From contig JAABTJ010000013.1 in the NCBI GenBank assembly GCA_011389935.1, positions 21,315 through 85,314 of the forward strand: 64,000 nucleotides of DNA. Direction: 5' to 3'. This stretch comes from Desulfobacteraceae bacterium (lineage in GTDB: Bacteria; Desulfobacterota; Desulfobacteria; Desulfobacterales; Desulfosalsimonadaceae). The translations under genes and the position numbers were made by a program. This document shows positions 1 through 8,771 of the stretch, in pieces. The notes beneath the pieces are model-generated. The model saw nothing but the letters and a program-made list of their open reading frames with translations, did not search any database and was not told the DNA's origin. Each line of letters begins with the position of its first letter. Position 1 is the stretch's first letter.

Positions 1-249
1 GTCTCTTCGGGCGGCATCCGAATAGAGTTGAGCGGCAATGTCCCTTATCGAGGTGACAAATTCAGCCGGCGTTTCATAGCCCAGCATTTTCGCCATGGCC
101 GGATTGGCAGTAAGAAATTTTCCGGCCGGCGTGGATACGAAAAAACCGATAGGGGCATTTTCCAGGATTTCAGGGCACTGTCGATGGAATTCCGGAATGG
201 ATTGGCTGCCGAACATGCCGTCCCTGCGGGAGGAATTGTCTTCCGTCAT
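1..249 (-). CDS. PAS-domain signalling protein, N-terminal fragment
   Basis: An open frame of 83 codons reads leftward from the ATG at 249 and runs off the left edge, so only the N terminus is present. The translation contains a PAS-like segment: ILENAPIGFFV near residue 31, then TANPAMAKMLGYETPAEF, which is the usual PAS core where the domain senses a small ligand or redox cue. Proteins with this start are usually sensor histidine kinases or GGDEF/EAL proteins, but the output domain lies outside the window. It is divergent from the START-domain gene at 486. The PAS call is seen directly; the class of effector is unknown. Confidence 0.7.
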   Translation of the reverse strand, partial: MTEDNSSRRDGMFGSQSIPEFHRQCPEILENAPIGFFVSTPAGKFLTANPAMAKMLGYETPAEFVTSIRDIAAQLYSDAARRD

Positions 250-485
250 GCGAATCTCCATTATGTGGGCAGGCGGGAAAATCCCTGAACATCGCGTTTG
301 TCTCTGCTGCGAATCTATGATACAGGAATATGAAAAAATATTCAAAAAAAGGTTTACCGTCCCTATGTATTTCCGTCCGGATTGGTTGACAGCGATAAGC
401 GGCACCGCCTGTTGCCGTCCATTTCTGCCGGTCGACAGCGATGGCGGAGATCGATTAACTGGAACTTTTGACAATTAAGGGCATT

Positions 486-1154
486 ATGATCAGGTCAACA
501 CGATTTTTCTTCTTTGCTGCATGGCTGACAGCTTTTTTTTTACCACTGACCCTTTTTGCCGCCGGAAACTGGGAGCAGACCGAAGCGGATCCCGAAAACG
601 ACATCCTGGTATATACCCGGAGCGTCGAATACTCCCCGATCAAGGAATATAAAGGCAAAACAACGGTTACCGCATCCCTTGACGCTTTGGTCTGCCTGAT
701 GGCCGATGTGGAATCGTTTTCCCGGTGGATGCATAACGTGGAATCCTCCAGGACCCTGGAACGGATAAGCGATACCGAGCGCATTATCTATGTGGCCCAG
801 GGGGTGCCCTGGCCGATGTCGAATCGCGACCTTGTCCTTCATTCGAAATTACGGGTGGATCCGGATACGAGAAAGGTGACCATTGACGTGGAGGCCAGGC
901 CCGACGCATATCCCGAGCAGGAAGGGTATTTCCGGATACGGGTGATGACGAGCACGTGGCAGTTCACGCCCCAGGAAAACGGAAAGGTCGAGGTCGTTTA
1001 CACAACCCACGTGGATCCCGGCGGAAATATACCTTCCCAGCTTGTAAACGCCCATACCCTAGACACGCCGCTCAATTCATTGCGCGGGCTGCGGGAGATG
1101 ATTCAAAAACCGGAGTACAGCGAGGCGGTCATGGATGTGCTTCATACGCCCTGA
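486..1154 (+). CDS. Secreted/periplasmic START-domain lipid-binding protein
   Basis: 222 aa. Residues 1-25 form a typical signal peptide (basic MIRSTR, hydrophobic FFFFAAWLTAFFLPL, small-residue cleavage region). The rest matches the START/StarD fold: the pattern WEQTEADPENDILVYTR, then SFSRWMHNVESSRTL, and the conserved VPWPMSNRDLV strand. START domains form a hydrophobic pocket for a lipid or other hydrophobic ligand; the bacterial ligands are mostly unknown. The ATG at 486 follows AAGG at a good distance; an in-frame TTG at 468 is less likely. It stands alone between two signalling genes. A role in lipid or hopanoid handling would be a guess. Confidence 0.85.
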   Translation: MIRSTRFFFFAAWLTAFFLPLTLFAAGNWEQTEADPENDILVYTRSVEYSPIKEYKGKTTVTASLDALVCLMADVESFSRWMHNVESSRTLERISDTERIIYVAQGVPWPMSNRDLVLHSKLRVDPDTRKVTIDVEARPDAYPEQEGYFRIRVMTSTWQFTPQENGKVEVVYTTHVDPGGNIPSQLVNAHTLDTPLNSLRGLREMIQKPEYSEAVMDVLHTP

Positions 1155-1287
1155 GCACACCCGGGGGGTTCCTGCTATCCTGTCGACTTCCATAAGAAGG
1201 TTCCGGATACCCTTTGTCTGTATCAAAACCCCAAAACCGTGCCCTTATGGCTTGCACAGGAAAGCGTTTTCAGGAGCACCCGTTACC

Positions 1288-2190
1288 ATGAAGCTTGAAA
1301 AGGAAATGTATGAACAGATTGTGGAAAATCTTCATGATGGGCTGTACTTTGTGGATACCAACAGGACCATAACCTACTGGAATAAAGCGGCGGAGCGGAT
1401 TTCGGGTTTTTCCGCAGAAGAGGTTGTCGGGAGATCCTGTTCGGACAATATGCTTACCCATGTCGACCAGGAAGGAAACAGCCTCTGCAAAGGGATGTGC
1501 CCGCTTGCCGAAACCATCACCGACGGCAAGCTTCGCGAAGCCCATGTGTACATGCACCACAAGAACGGACACCAGGTGCCGGTTTCGGTTCGCGTCAGCC
1601 CCCTACGGGATAAGGACGGCACGATTACCGGCGCCATTGAACTCTTTGCGGACATCAGCAACCTGGTGGCCAATGAACTGCACGTAAAAGAGCTTAAAAA
1701 ACTCTCCTACCTTGACTCCCTCACGCAACTGGCCAACAGGCGGTATATCGAAAAGGAGCTCCAGGGACGCTTTGATGAGAAAGCGCGCTACAACACGTCG
1801 TTCGGCGTTTTGTTTATGGACCTGGACTGCTTTAAAACCGTAAACGACACCTACGGCCATGACGCCGGGGATAAGGTGCTTCAGTTCGTCGCCAATACGC
1901 TTGCAGGCAATTCCCGCCCGTTTGACCTGTACGGCCGCTGGGGGGGGGAGGAGTTTATTGGAATCCTGCGCAACGTAAATGCCAGAGAAGTGGAGATCCT
2001 GGCCAACCGGATGCGATCCCTCATAGAAAAGGCATATATGATGTACGCGGGGGAAAAGCTGTGCGTTACGGTTTCCATCGGCGCAACCCTTGTCAGGGAC
2101 CCTGACTCGGTGGAAAGCCTGTTAAAGCGAGCTGATCTGCTTTTGTACAAGAGCAAGGCGGCCGGAAGAAACTGCGTAACCATGGATTGA
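1288..2190 (+). CDS. PAS-GGDEF diguanylate cyclase
   Basis: 300 aa, cytosolic, no membrane segment. An N-terminal PAS domain (about residues 5-125, with YWNKAAERISGFSAEEVVG) is joined by a short helical linker to a GGDEF domain (about 140-300). The active site GGEEF is at 219-223, and an intact inhibitory I-site RPFD is at 210-213, five residues upstream as in product-inhibited cyclases. It should make c-di-GMP from two GTP, controlled by the PAS sensor. The ATG at 1288 follows AGGAG at 1272; the frame is open further upstream but without good signals. Cysteines in the PAS domain (SLCKGMCP) are compatible with redox or metal sensing, which is speculative. Confidence 0.92.
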   Translation: MKLEKEMYEQIVENLHDGLYFVDTNRTITYWNKAAERISGFSAEEVVGRSCSDNMLTHVDQEGNSLCKGMCPLAETITDGKLREAHVYMHHKNGHQVPVSVRVSPLRDKDGTITGAIELFADISNLVANELHVKELKKLSYLDSLTQLANRRYIEKELQGRFDEKARYNTSFGVLFMDLDCFKTVNDTYGHDAGDKVLQFVANTLAGNSRPFDLYGRWGGEEFIGILRNVNAREVEILANRMRSLIEKAYMMYAGEKLCVTVSIGATLVRDPDSVESLLKRADLLLYKSKAAGRNCVTMD

Positions 2191-2222
2191 CGCGGTTGGA
2201 AACAACAAGGGCGGGGAGCGCG

Positions 2223-2735
2223 TCAAAAAGCGAGCATGAGACTGAACGTTGCCTGGAATATGGGGGATTCGGGATAACCGAGGTAATCATGGTCCGCACC
2301 CGCGGTGATCTTGGCTGCGCTTGAAAACCCGATATGCGTGGTCAGCATTCGCTCCAGCCCCAGCGCGCCGATAAAACCCGTATCACTGCCCGCGTCGTGG
2401 TCAAAATGGCCTGCGCCCAAATGGATAAACGGACTGTTCATGTAGCGGCCAAAGTAGTATTTCACGCCGACGTCGACGATACGCAGCGCATCCCCCCGGG
2501 CGTATCCAAGGTGCAGGGCGATATCCCCGCCGATTCCTGCCTGGCCGTGAACATTCCACATACCCCTGTCCTGGTTTTCATCGACCAACTTGATAAGGTC
2601 GATCCCGATGCCATGGCCCGCTGCCGGCTCGGGAAAAGAAAAAACAGCGGCGAAAAGGGCGATGATCAATGTCAGTTGTATTTTTTTCAATTGCAAGGGC
2701 CTCGAAAGTGGATTGCTGGAGAATGGTGCCCGCAT
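2223..2735 (-). CDS. Putative outer-membrane beta-barrel/porin-like small protein
   Basis: 170 aa as drawn. After a basic, hydrophobic leader (KKIQLTLIIALFAAVFSF) with a likely cleavage around AAG-HG, the mature part has alternating beta-strand patterns, many glycines and aromatic residues (VGVKYYFGRY, FIHLGAGHFDHD), and ends in phenylalanine (LMLAF). These are hallmarks of small outer-membrane barrels recognised by the Bam machinery. I do not recognise a specific family. The ATG at 2735 is used, but a TTG about 17 codons later, just before KKIQL, would give a more normal signal peptide. It converges on the GGDEF gene ending at 2190. Confidence 0.6.
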   Translation of the reverse strand: MRAPFSSNPLSRPLQLKKIQLTLIIALFAAVFSFPEPAAGHGIGIDLIKLVDENQDRGMWNVHGQAGIGGDIALHLGYARGDALRIVDVGVKYYFGRYMNSPFIHLGAGHFDHDAGSDTGFIGALGLERMLTTHIGFSSAAKITAGADHDYLGYPESPIFQATFSLMLAF

Positions 2736-3177
2736 TTTCTGAATTTTTCAAGTTTTAAATGCGCCATTAAATGCGCCATCGTCGGCTGTCATTCTACCCG
2801 GTTGTCTTCAGGGCGCCCTGTGCCCGTATTTTTGCAACTTGACCCGAACGGAGAATCCTGCCCCGGTGGCGTTTCCTTGAAACAGGACACTACGGTAGAT
2901 AAACCGGCCAGGCGAATTGGATTGTCGAGGCAGTCAACGGGGGGTACCGTGCATGGTTTGACCGACAAAACATTTGCATGTCCCCTTTGATAGTGGTATT
3001 AAAGTAGAATCACAGATGATTCTACCATGATATACTTGCGAGACATTTGCTTTCCCCATATGTACGACAGCGTCCTTTCGACTCTTGCCAACGCTGGAAT
3101 TTCAGGATGTTTTTTTGTTGCATCAGGCACAATGCAGGCGTGCCTGCAGGTTACAATAACACTATCAGGAGGCTCTA
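2736..3177. other. Intergenic region with a short dyad
   Basis: About 440 bp between the divergent outer-membrane-like gene and the BASS transporter gene. No convincing gene was found. It contains the perfect dyad at 3004-3025 listed separately. A strong ribosome binding site (AGGAGG) sits just before 3178. Confidence 0.5.
3004..3025. promoter_or_regulatory. Inverted repeat, possible operator
   Basis: GTAGAATC (3004-3011) and GATTCTAC (3018-3025) are perfect 8-bp arms separated by six bases, about 150 bp upstream of the transporter start. There is no T-run, so a terminator is unlikely; a dimeric regulator site is possible. Confidence 0.35.
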
Positions 3178-4572
3178 ATGGTTCGTTCTCTTCAGTTAAT
3201 GAAATTCCCCGGCGCTGGCAAGGCTTTTGCGGCGCTTCTTTTCCTGGTCCTTTTTTTTGGTGCATTGTCCCCGGCCATCGGGAGTGAAGACCTTTATACA
3301 AAGCTCTCTCATATTGCCAGAAGCGCGGAAGACATCTCCCTGTTTCATGAACTGAAAACCGCATCGAGGGCCCTTGACTGGGAAACAGCAGATGCATCCG
3401 AGTTTAAAGGGCACCTGCGGTATCTGGAAGCGGAAAAGGCCGGCGGGACAAATGATGAAACCGGCATTTACCTGGTCCGAAACATCACCGGCGAGTTGTA
3501 CATCCTTTCGGTACCCGAAGAAGCGGATATCGATTCGGCAGGAGAGACTTCCCCCTATAACAATCTTTCGGACCTCATGGGCATGAAGCTCCACTTCAAG
3601 CTGCTGGAAAAAGAGGGGGTGGTCGACGGGGAAACATACAGCTTTGCGAGATTTCAGGAGAGACCCACCCAGCTCTTATACGACCGCGTTTTCAAGATAT
3701 CCATTATCCTGATGCTTTTCTTCGTGATGGTGGGTATGGGCCTGACACTGACGCTCAACGATTTTAAATTTGTTTTCCTGAAGCCCAAGGGCATCATTAC
3801 CGGGGCCCTCCTTCAGTGGGTCGTGATGCCGCTTATTGCCGTGGCCATGGGGCACCTGATGGGTTTTTATCATGCCTTTCCCTTTATTTTCGCCGGCATG
3901 GTGCTGATTACCGTCAGTCCCGGCGGCGTCACCTCGAACCTGATGACCTACTACGCCAAGGGCGATCTGGCGCTATCGATTTCCCTGACCTCTTTTTCAA
4001 CCGTTCTCTCGCTTTTTTTCACCCCCTTTCTGCTGGCCCTCTACTGCGCCAACATCGAGAACGTGACCGTTCCGGTAGCCCTTATTGTTCAGACCATTAT
4101 TATCCTGGTGATCATTCCCCTGTCCGTCGGCATGACGGTTCGCGCTTTCTGGATGGAATTCGCCAAGCGCGCCACACCGTTTTTCTCCCTGCTCGGGATC
4201 GTTGCCCTGCTGTTTCTGATCCTGGCGGGCATCCTTGGGAACCTCGAAGTGTTTACCGATACGCAGCGCTACGGGTTTAAATTCTACAGCATGGTGTTCA
4301 TGCTGACGATGCTGGGCATGATCGTCGGTGCGGTTATTTCAAAGCTTTTCGGCGTTGACAACGCCCAGACCCGCGCCGTGTCTCTTGAAACGGGACTCAG
4401 GAATGCTTCTCTTGCAATGGCTATCGCAATTTTAATACAGGATTACATGGGAGACTTCTACAGCTCTATGTTCATTACATCGGCCTTCTTCGGCCTGTTG
4501 ATGTATGCGGCGGGATTCCTTTCCATCGCTGTTTTCAAGAAGCTGCTCCCCGTCGACAGCCGGCCGTTGTAG
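3178..4572 (+). CDS. Bile acid:sodium symporter (BASS/SBF) family transporter with extra N-terminal domain
   Basis: 464 aa. Residues ~13-35 form a signal peptide or first membrane segment (AFAALLFLVLFFGALSPAIG), followed by ~130 residues that look soluble and extracytoplasmic. From about residue 165 there are about ten membrane helices of the SBF family, including FVMVGMGLTL, the PGGVTSN motif of the ion/substrate site, and ETGLRNASLAMAI near the end, which matches the second crossover-helix motif. BASS proteins import organic anions with sodium; the substrate cannot be read here. The ATG follows AGGAGG. The N-terminal domain is not part of the normal ~320-residue family and is unassigned. 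Confidence 0.88.
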   Translation: MVRSLQLMKFPGAGKAFAALLFLVLFFGALSPAIGSEDLYTKLSHIARSAEDISLFHELKTASRALDWETADASEFKGHLRYLEAEKAGGTNDETGIYLVRNITGELYILSVPEEADIDSAGETSPYNNLSDLMGMKLHFKLLEKEGVVDGETYSFARFQERPTQLLYDRVFKISIILMLFFVMVGMGLTLTLNDFKFVFLKPKGIITGALLQWVVMPLIAVAMGHLMGFYHAFPFIFAGMVLITVSPGGVTSNLMTYYAKGDLALSISLTSFSTVLSLFFTPFLLALYCANIENVTVPVALIVQTIIILVIIPLSVGMTVRAFWMEFAKRATPFFSLLGIVALLFLILAGILGNLEVFTDTQRYGFKFYSMVFMLTMLGMIVGAVISKLFGVDNAQTRAVSLETGLRNASLAMAIAILIQDYMGDFYSSMFITSAFFGLLMYAAGFLSIAVFKKLLPVDSRPL

Positions 4573-4627
4573 TGCCGGTTGCCAAACACGGTCCTTTTTA
4601 AACAGATTGTCACCAAGGAAGCATTCG

Positions 4628-7207
4628 ATGCCTAAAAAAATCAATTCCGGTGTATCCGGAGCGATCGCGCTGTTGCTTTCTGCATTTTTTGTGATGGTCT
4701 TTCTGCATGGCTGCACGATTCTTGATTACCGGCTGCAGCGAACCGTGCACGGGGAAACCGGTTCCGTTGAACTGCCGGGCCTCCGCTTTGACGCCTATAT
4801 TCGTCGGGATGAAATGGGCATTCCGGTTGTTCAGGCCGTTGACATGGATGACCTGGCGTATGCATCCGGATATGCGATGGCATCGGACCGGCTGGCCCAG
4901 ATGGTCTCCTATAGCCTGCTGGGTCAGGGCCGCCTGGCAGAAATGGCCGGCCCGCCGGTGCTCGACATTGACGTCTATGTCCGGACCCTGGATCTGCCGA
5001 GTGCTGCCAGAAAACAGTTTGAACAACTCCCCCCGAAGTACCATCAAATACTCGCGCGGTTTTCCGACGGGGTGAATGCGTACCTGGACACCCACATGGA
5101 CCGGCTGCCGCTGGATTTCAAGCTTTCCGGATATACGCCCGAAGCCTGGCAGCCGATCCATTCCCTCTACATTTTCAACGTACTGAATCTGGGGCTTTCC
5201 TTTAACCTGCATGAAGAGGTTGCTTTTTTGAATATTGCCCGGGTACTTGGCCCCCAAAAGGCGGCCTGGCTGTTTCCCGTGCACCCGGATGAACCGCTGT
5301 CTTTTGACAAGGCGCGGGTTCTCGGGGAGTTGTGGGGGGAGAACGGGAAAGGGGAGTTTCAGGCCGGCATTGACGAAGATCTGCGGATCCTTACCGACGC
5401 AGGAGAACAGCTGGCAAGCATCCTGATGCCAATGGGTGTTGCGGCAAGCAACAACTGGGCCGTTTCGCCATACAGAACGGCCAAAGGCGCATCGGTTGTC
5501 GCCAACGACACCCACCTTCCGCTGGAGCATCCCCCCATCTGGATGCTCTTGCAACTTAAAGCCCCGGGGTATCACGTAGCGGGCGTGGCCATGCCCGGGA
5601 TTCCGGCAATCGTGGCCGGATACAACGGGGATGTTGCCTGGGGCATGACCATGGTCATGGGGGACAGCCAGGATGTTTTCATCGAGCAGATCCGGCAGAT
5701 TGATGGAACAGACCACTACCGCTACAAAGGAGAGTGGCATCCGGTAACGACCCGCACGGAAACGTTTCACGTAAAGGGCTCGGATCCGGTGGAAAGAACC
5801 ATCGCATCCACGCGGCACGGGGTCCTTTTGAACCAGGCCCTGTCATCAAAACCCGCTCATCCGCTGATGCCGCCGGAAACGAAAAGCGATTTTCGCCTGG
5901 CCGTTCAAACCACGCTCCACGAACCGGACAACTCACTTGAAAGCATTTATGCGCTCAATACCGCAACGGATATGGACGCCGCCCGGGAGGCTATCCGCCG
6001 TATCCGGTTCATGAACCTGAATTTCATCTACGGCGATGCGGACCATATTGCCTGGCAGGTTTCGGGGCGCTATCCGGTCCGCAAAAATGGCCGCGGCCAT
6101 CTTCCGTCCCCCGGATGGACCGGTGAGTATGACTGGGCGGGATTCCTCCCGGTAGATCGGCATCCTCATGCCATGGATCCGGTTCCCGGGTATCTGTATA
6201 CCGCCAACAACCGCACCATCGACCCCGGCGAAGGGCCCGTTCTCGGATCCAGCTGGTATGCCCCCGAGCGGGCCGAGCGGATACGGCAACTGCTGTCGAC
6301 CGACGATGCGTATGACTTCAGGGCTGCCGTGAAAATGCAAAACGACCGTCATGATGTGATGGTCAAAAAATTGCAGGACCTGTTTTTCGACTCCCCGACG
6401 GCCGGTGAAATTGCCGAAGCCATTGACGGGTGGGATGATCCCCGGCGGGGGGACCAGGCCCGGCTGGCGCTGGACATTTTGCGGGATTTTGACGGCAACA
6501 TGACGGCAGAGGCATCCGGTGCGGCCATTTACGGCATTTTTCAGCACGCGCTCACCCGGAATCTTTTTGAAGATGAACTGGGGCCCGACGACGGGGTCGC
6601 GTGGCAAAGCTTCCGGAGCCTCAACCGGGGCATTTACGGGCCGGTGCAGGACCATTTGTTTGAAAGACCGGAAAGCCCTTTCTGGGACAATATTCATACG
6701 CCGGACAAATCAGAGACAAGGGCGGAGATCATTGCCGCCTCCCTGGCGGATGCGGCGGCCTACGCCCGGAAAAAAATGGGGCGCAACCCGGAAGACTGGC
6801 AATGGGGTAAAATTCACGCCTATACCTGGCGGACGCCGACGACAAAGATGCGAAAGCATTTCCCGCTGTTTCAGCGATTCGGGGCATGGATGATTTCCCG
6901 GTATACCGACCGGGGACCCTATCCGGCCGGCGGCGGATTCAACACCCTCAACGTGGCCGCGTATCACCGGGGGGAGAATTTTGACGTCTGGCTGATTCCC
7001 GCCATGCGGATGGTGGTCGATTTCGGGCGTGACGAACCGCTTTTTCTGGTGAACAGCGGCGGGCAGTCCGGAAACCCGGCCAGTCCCCATTACGACGACG
7101 GGATCCCGGTTTTTCTCTCCGGTGGTAACCGGCAGATGGCGTATCGCCCCGAAAATATTCGGAACCAGTACAAAAATGTTTTCACATTACAGGCCCCGCA
7201 GCAATAA
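4628..7207 (+). CDS. Penicillin-acylase family N-terminal nucleophile hydrolase, predicted lipoprotein
   Basis: 859 aa. A hydrophobic leader ends in a lipobox LHGC with Cys29, so the protein should be anchored to the inner or outer membrane on the periplasmic side. The family is processed autocatalytically into alpha and beta chains; the predicted nucleophile is Ser274 in ASNNWAVSPYRT, followed by the conserved DTHLPLEHPP and VAGVAMPGIPAIVAGYNG blocks. The C-terminal half contains the typical FNTLNVAAYHRG stretch. Homologues hydrolyse amides such as acyl-homoserine lactones or beta-lactams, but sequence alone does not give the substrate. It starts 55 bp after the BASS gene with AAGGAAG before the ATG, so the two may be co-transcribed. 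Confidence 0.92.
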   Translation: MPKKINSGVSGAIALLLSAFFVMVFLHGCTILDYRLQRTVHGETGSVELPGLRFDAYIRRDEMGIPVVQAVDMDDLAYASGYAMASDRLAQMVSYSLLGQGRLAEMAGPPVLDIDVYVRTLDLPSAARKQFEQLPPKYHQILARFSDGVNAYLDTHMDRLPLDFKLSGYTPEAWQPIHSLYIFNVLNLGLSFNLHEEVAFLNIARVLGPQKAAWLFPVHPDEPLSFDKARVLGELWGENGKGEFQAGIDEDLRILTDAGEQLASILMPMGVAASNNWAVSPYRTAKGASVVANDTHLPLEHPPIWMLLQLKAPGYHVAGVAMPGIPAIVAGYNGDVAWGMTMVMGDSQDVFIEQIRQIDGTDHYRYKGEWHPVTTRTETFHVKGSDPVERTIASTRHGVLLNQALSSKPAHPLMPPETKSDFRLAVQTTLHEPDNSLESIYALNTATDMDAAREAIRRIRFMNLNFIYGDADHIAWQVSGRYPVRKNGRGHLPSPGWTGEYDWAGFLPVDRHPHAMDPVPGYLYTANNRTIDPGEGPVLGSSWYAPERAERIRQLLSTDDAYDFRAAVKMQNDRHDVMVKKLQDLFFDSPTAGEIAEAIDGWDDPRRGDQARLALDILRDFDGNMTAEASGAAIYGIFQHALTRNLFEDELGPDDGVAWQSFRSLNRGIYGPVQDHLFERPESPFWDNIHTPDKSETRAEIIAASLADAAAYARKKMGRNPEDWQWGKIHAYTWRTPTTKMRKHFPLFQRFGAWMISRYTDRGPYPAGGGFNTLNVAAYHRGENFDVWLIPAMRMVVDFGRDEPLFLVNSGGQSGNPASPHYDDGIPVFLSGGNRQMAYRPENIRNQYKNVFTLQAPQQ

Positions 7208-7366
7208 GGTGGTTTTTGCGCTTTGATTTTTTGATTTCTGCCCGGATTTTTCTTGTTTCCAACACCAATCGTTGTATTATAAAAGTTTTTGGTGCCCCTG
7301 CATCCGGCTTGAATGCATCGGGTGCACCAATGCAAAATACAATACGGCGATAGGGAGGAAAGCGGC

Positions 7367-7405
7367 TTGAAACCCATTGGTTTCACCGTGAATAAATATC
7401 AATGA
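7367..7405 (+). CDS. Possible 12-residue leader peptide coupled to menF
   Basis: A strong ribosome binding site (AGGGAGG, 7352-7358) lies eight bases before a TTG at 7367, not before the menF ATG. The frame encodes MKPIGFTVNKYQ and stops at 7403-7405, overlapping the menF start as ATGA. This suggests translational coupling rather than a functional peptide. It could also be an accident of a misplaced menF start. Confidence 0.35.
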   Translation: MKPIGFTVNKYQ

Positions 7406-8769
7406 CATCTGTTTTTTCGTTTTACCGACTCTTTGAGAAGGATATTCACCAATGGGCAAAAGCAGGGCCTGTGCCGCCTCATGGCAAGGGGGTGCCGGTT
7501 CGAATGGAAAAGCGCCTTCCGCTCGGCGTAAATATTCCCGCTTTGGTCGGTTCTGCAGCAGGCATGAACCGTTTCTATTTCAAGGACCGCCGCAACCGCT
7601 ATGAAACCGGTGCTATCGGCTGCGTCCGGGCATATGGCGACGAATCTGACGGCGCTTTCCCTATTGAACAAGCCGATCTCCTCTGGGAAGAAGACCGGCG
7701 GTTTACACTTTTTGGCGGAATGAGTTTTTTTGATGAACCAACGCCGCCGGAATGGGATTCGTTCGGAAGAATCCGTTTTGTTTTGCCCCTTCTGGAATTG
7801 CACCGGGAAGAAAACGTTTGCAGGATGGTTTTGAACGCCTTTCCTTCCGAATCCGCGTCGCAGTCGGATTTCGCCGAAAATCTTCTTGAAACGCTTAAAA
7901 ATCTTGACGCCATGCCCCCTTCCGTGCAGGACAAAGGCATACCATCGTATACGGAAACTTTGAACCCGGGGCGGCAAAGGTGGCAGGCGCTGGTTGATAC
8001 GGCCCTGGATTGGCTCCGTGAAAACGGCGCCCGAAAGGTGGTGCTCGCCCGTAAGAAAGTTCTGAAAAGCACGGAATTGTGGGATCCCGTCGCGCTGTTT
8101 CACTGCCTGGGTCAAATACGGGAGGATGCCTTTCTTTTTTTCTGCGGGCAGAAAAACGGGGATGCATTTATGGGGCGTTCGCCGGAGCGTTTGTTCCGCA
8201 TCGCACAGGGCTTTCTCGCATCGGATGCCATTGCCGGCACCCGGCGGCGCGGTGATGATCCGGAAGACGATGCGCGTCTTTCCGCAGAGTTGATGGCATC
8301 GGTCAAGGATATTCTGGAGCACCGTTTTGTGGCGGATTATATCCGGGCGCAATTGGCCTTTCTCTGCAAGGATGTGACAATGGAAGCATCCGCCAGTCCT
8401 TTGAAGCTTCGGCACCTGCAGCATATTATCACACGGGTATCCGGCCGTGTTGCGAACGGTCACGCCCCATTCGATATCATGGAGCGGCTTCATCCAACAC
8501 CCGCGGTGGGCGGTATGCCGCCAAGGTTGTCAAGAGAGCTGATCATGCGCCTGGAACCGTTCGGCAGGGGGTGGTTCGGCGCCCCTATCGGTTGGATGAG
8601 GAAAGATGCGGCCGAGTTTGCCGTGGGTATCCGTTCGGCCCTGGTCCGCGGCACCGAACTGCACCTGTTCGGCGGGGCGGGGATTGTCACGGGCTCGGAT
8701 GCGGAAATGGAATGGCAGGAGACCGGGCATAAGATGGAAAATTTTACCCGTATTCTGCGGGGGTGCTGA
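7402..8769 (+). CDS. menF: Isochorismate synthase MenF
   Basis: 455 aa, full length for the family. It converts chorismate to isochorismate, the first step of menaquinone synthesis. The C-terminal chorismate-binding domain (about 190-455) shows GDAFMGRSPERLF, AIAGTRRRG, HPTPAVGGMP, and the GAPIGW...FAVGIRSAL and GAGIVTGSDAEMEW blocks typical of chorismate-utilising enzymes. The ATG at 7402 overlaps the stop of a short leader frame. It is the first gene of a seven-gene men operon, with its stop directly followed by menD. Confidence 0.93.
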   Translation: MTSVFSFYRLFEKDIHQWAKAGPVPPHGKGVPVRMEKRLPLGVNIPALVGSAAGMNRFYFKDRRNRYETGAIGCVRAYGDESDGAFPIEQADLLWEEDRRFTLFGGMSFFDEPTPPEWDSFGRIRFVLPLLELHREENVCRMVLNAFPSESASQSDFAENLLETLKNLDAMPPSVQDKGIPSYTETLNPGRQRWQALVDTALDWLRENGARKVVLARKKVLKSTELWDPVALFHCLGQIREDAFLFFCGQKNGDAFMGRSPERLFRIAQGFLASDAIAGTRRRGDDPEDDARLSAELMASVKDILEHRFVADYIRAQLAFLCKDVTMEASASPLKLRHLQHIITRVSGRVANGHAPFDIMERLHPTPAVGGMPPRLSRELIMRLEPFGRGWFGAPIGWMRKDAAEFAVGIRSALVRGTELHLFGGAGIVTGSDAEMEWQETGHKMENFTRILRGC

Positions 8770-8771
8770 AG

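Noticed and set aside
2334..2990. Long plus-strand open frame opposite the outer-membrane-like gene
   Set aside because: It has no family features or good start, and it is antisense to a gene with a clear signal peptide and barrel-like strands.
4610..5818. 402-codon minus-strand open frame within the penicillin acylase gene
   Set aside because: It is a shadow in high-GC DNA; the plus-strand frame has a lipobox, the catalytic serine and full family length.
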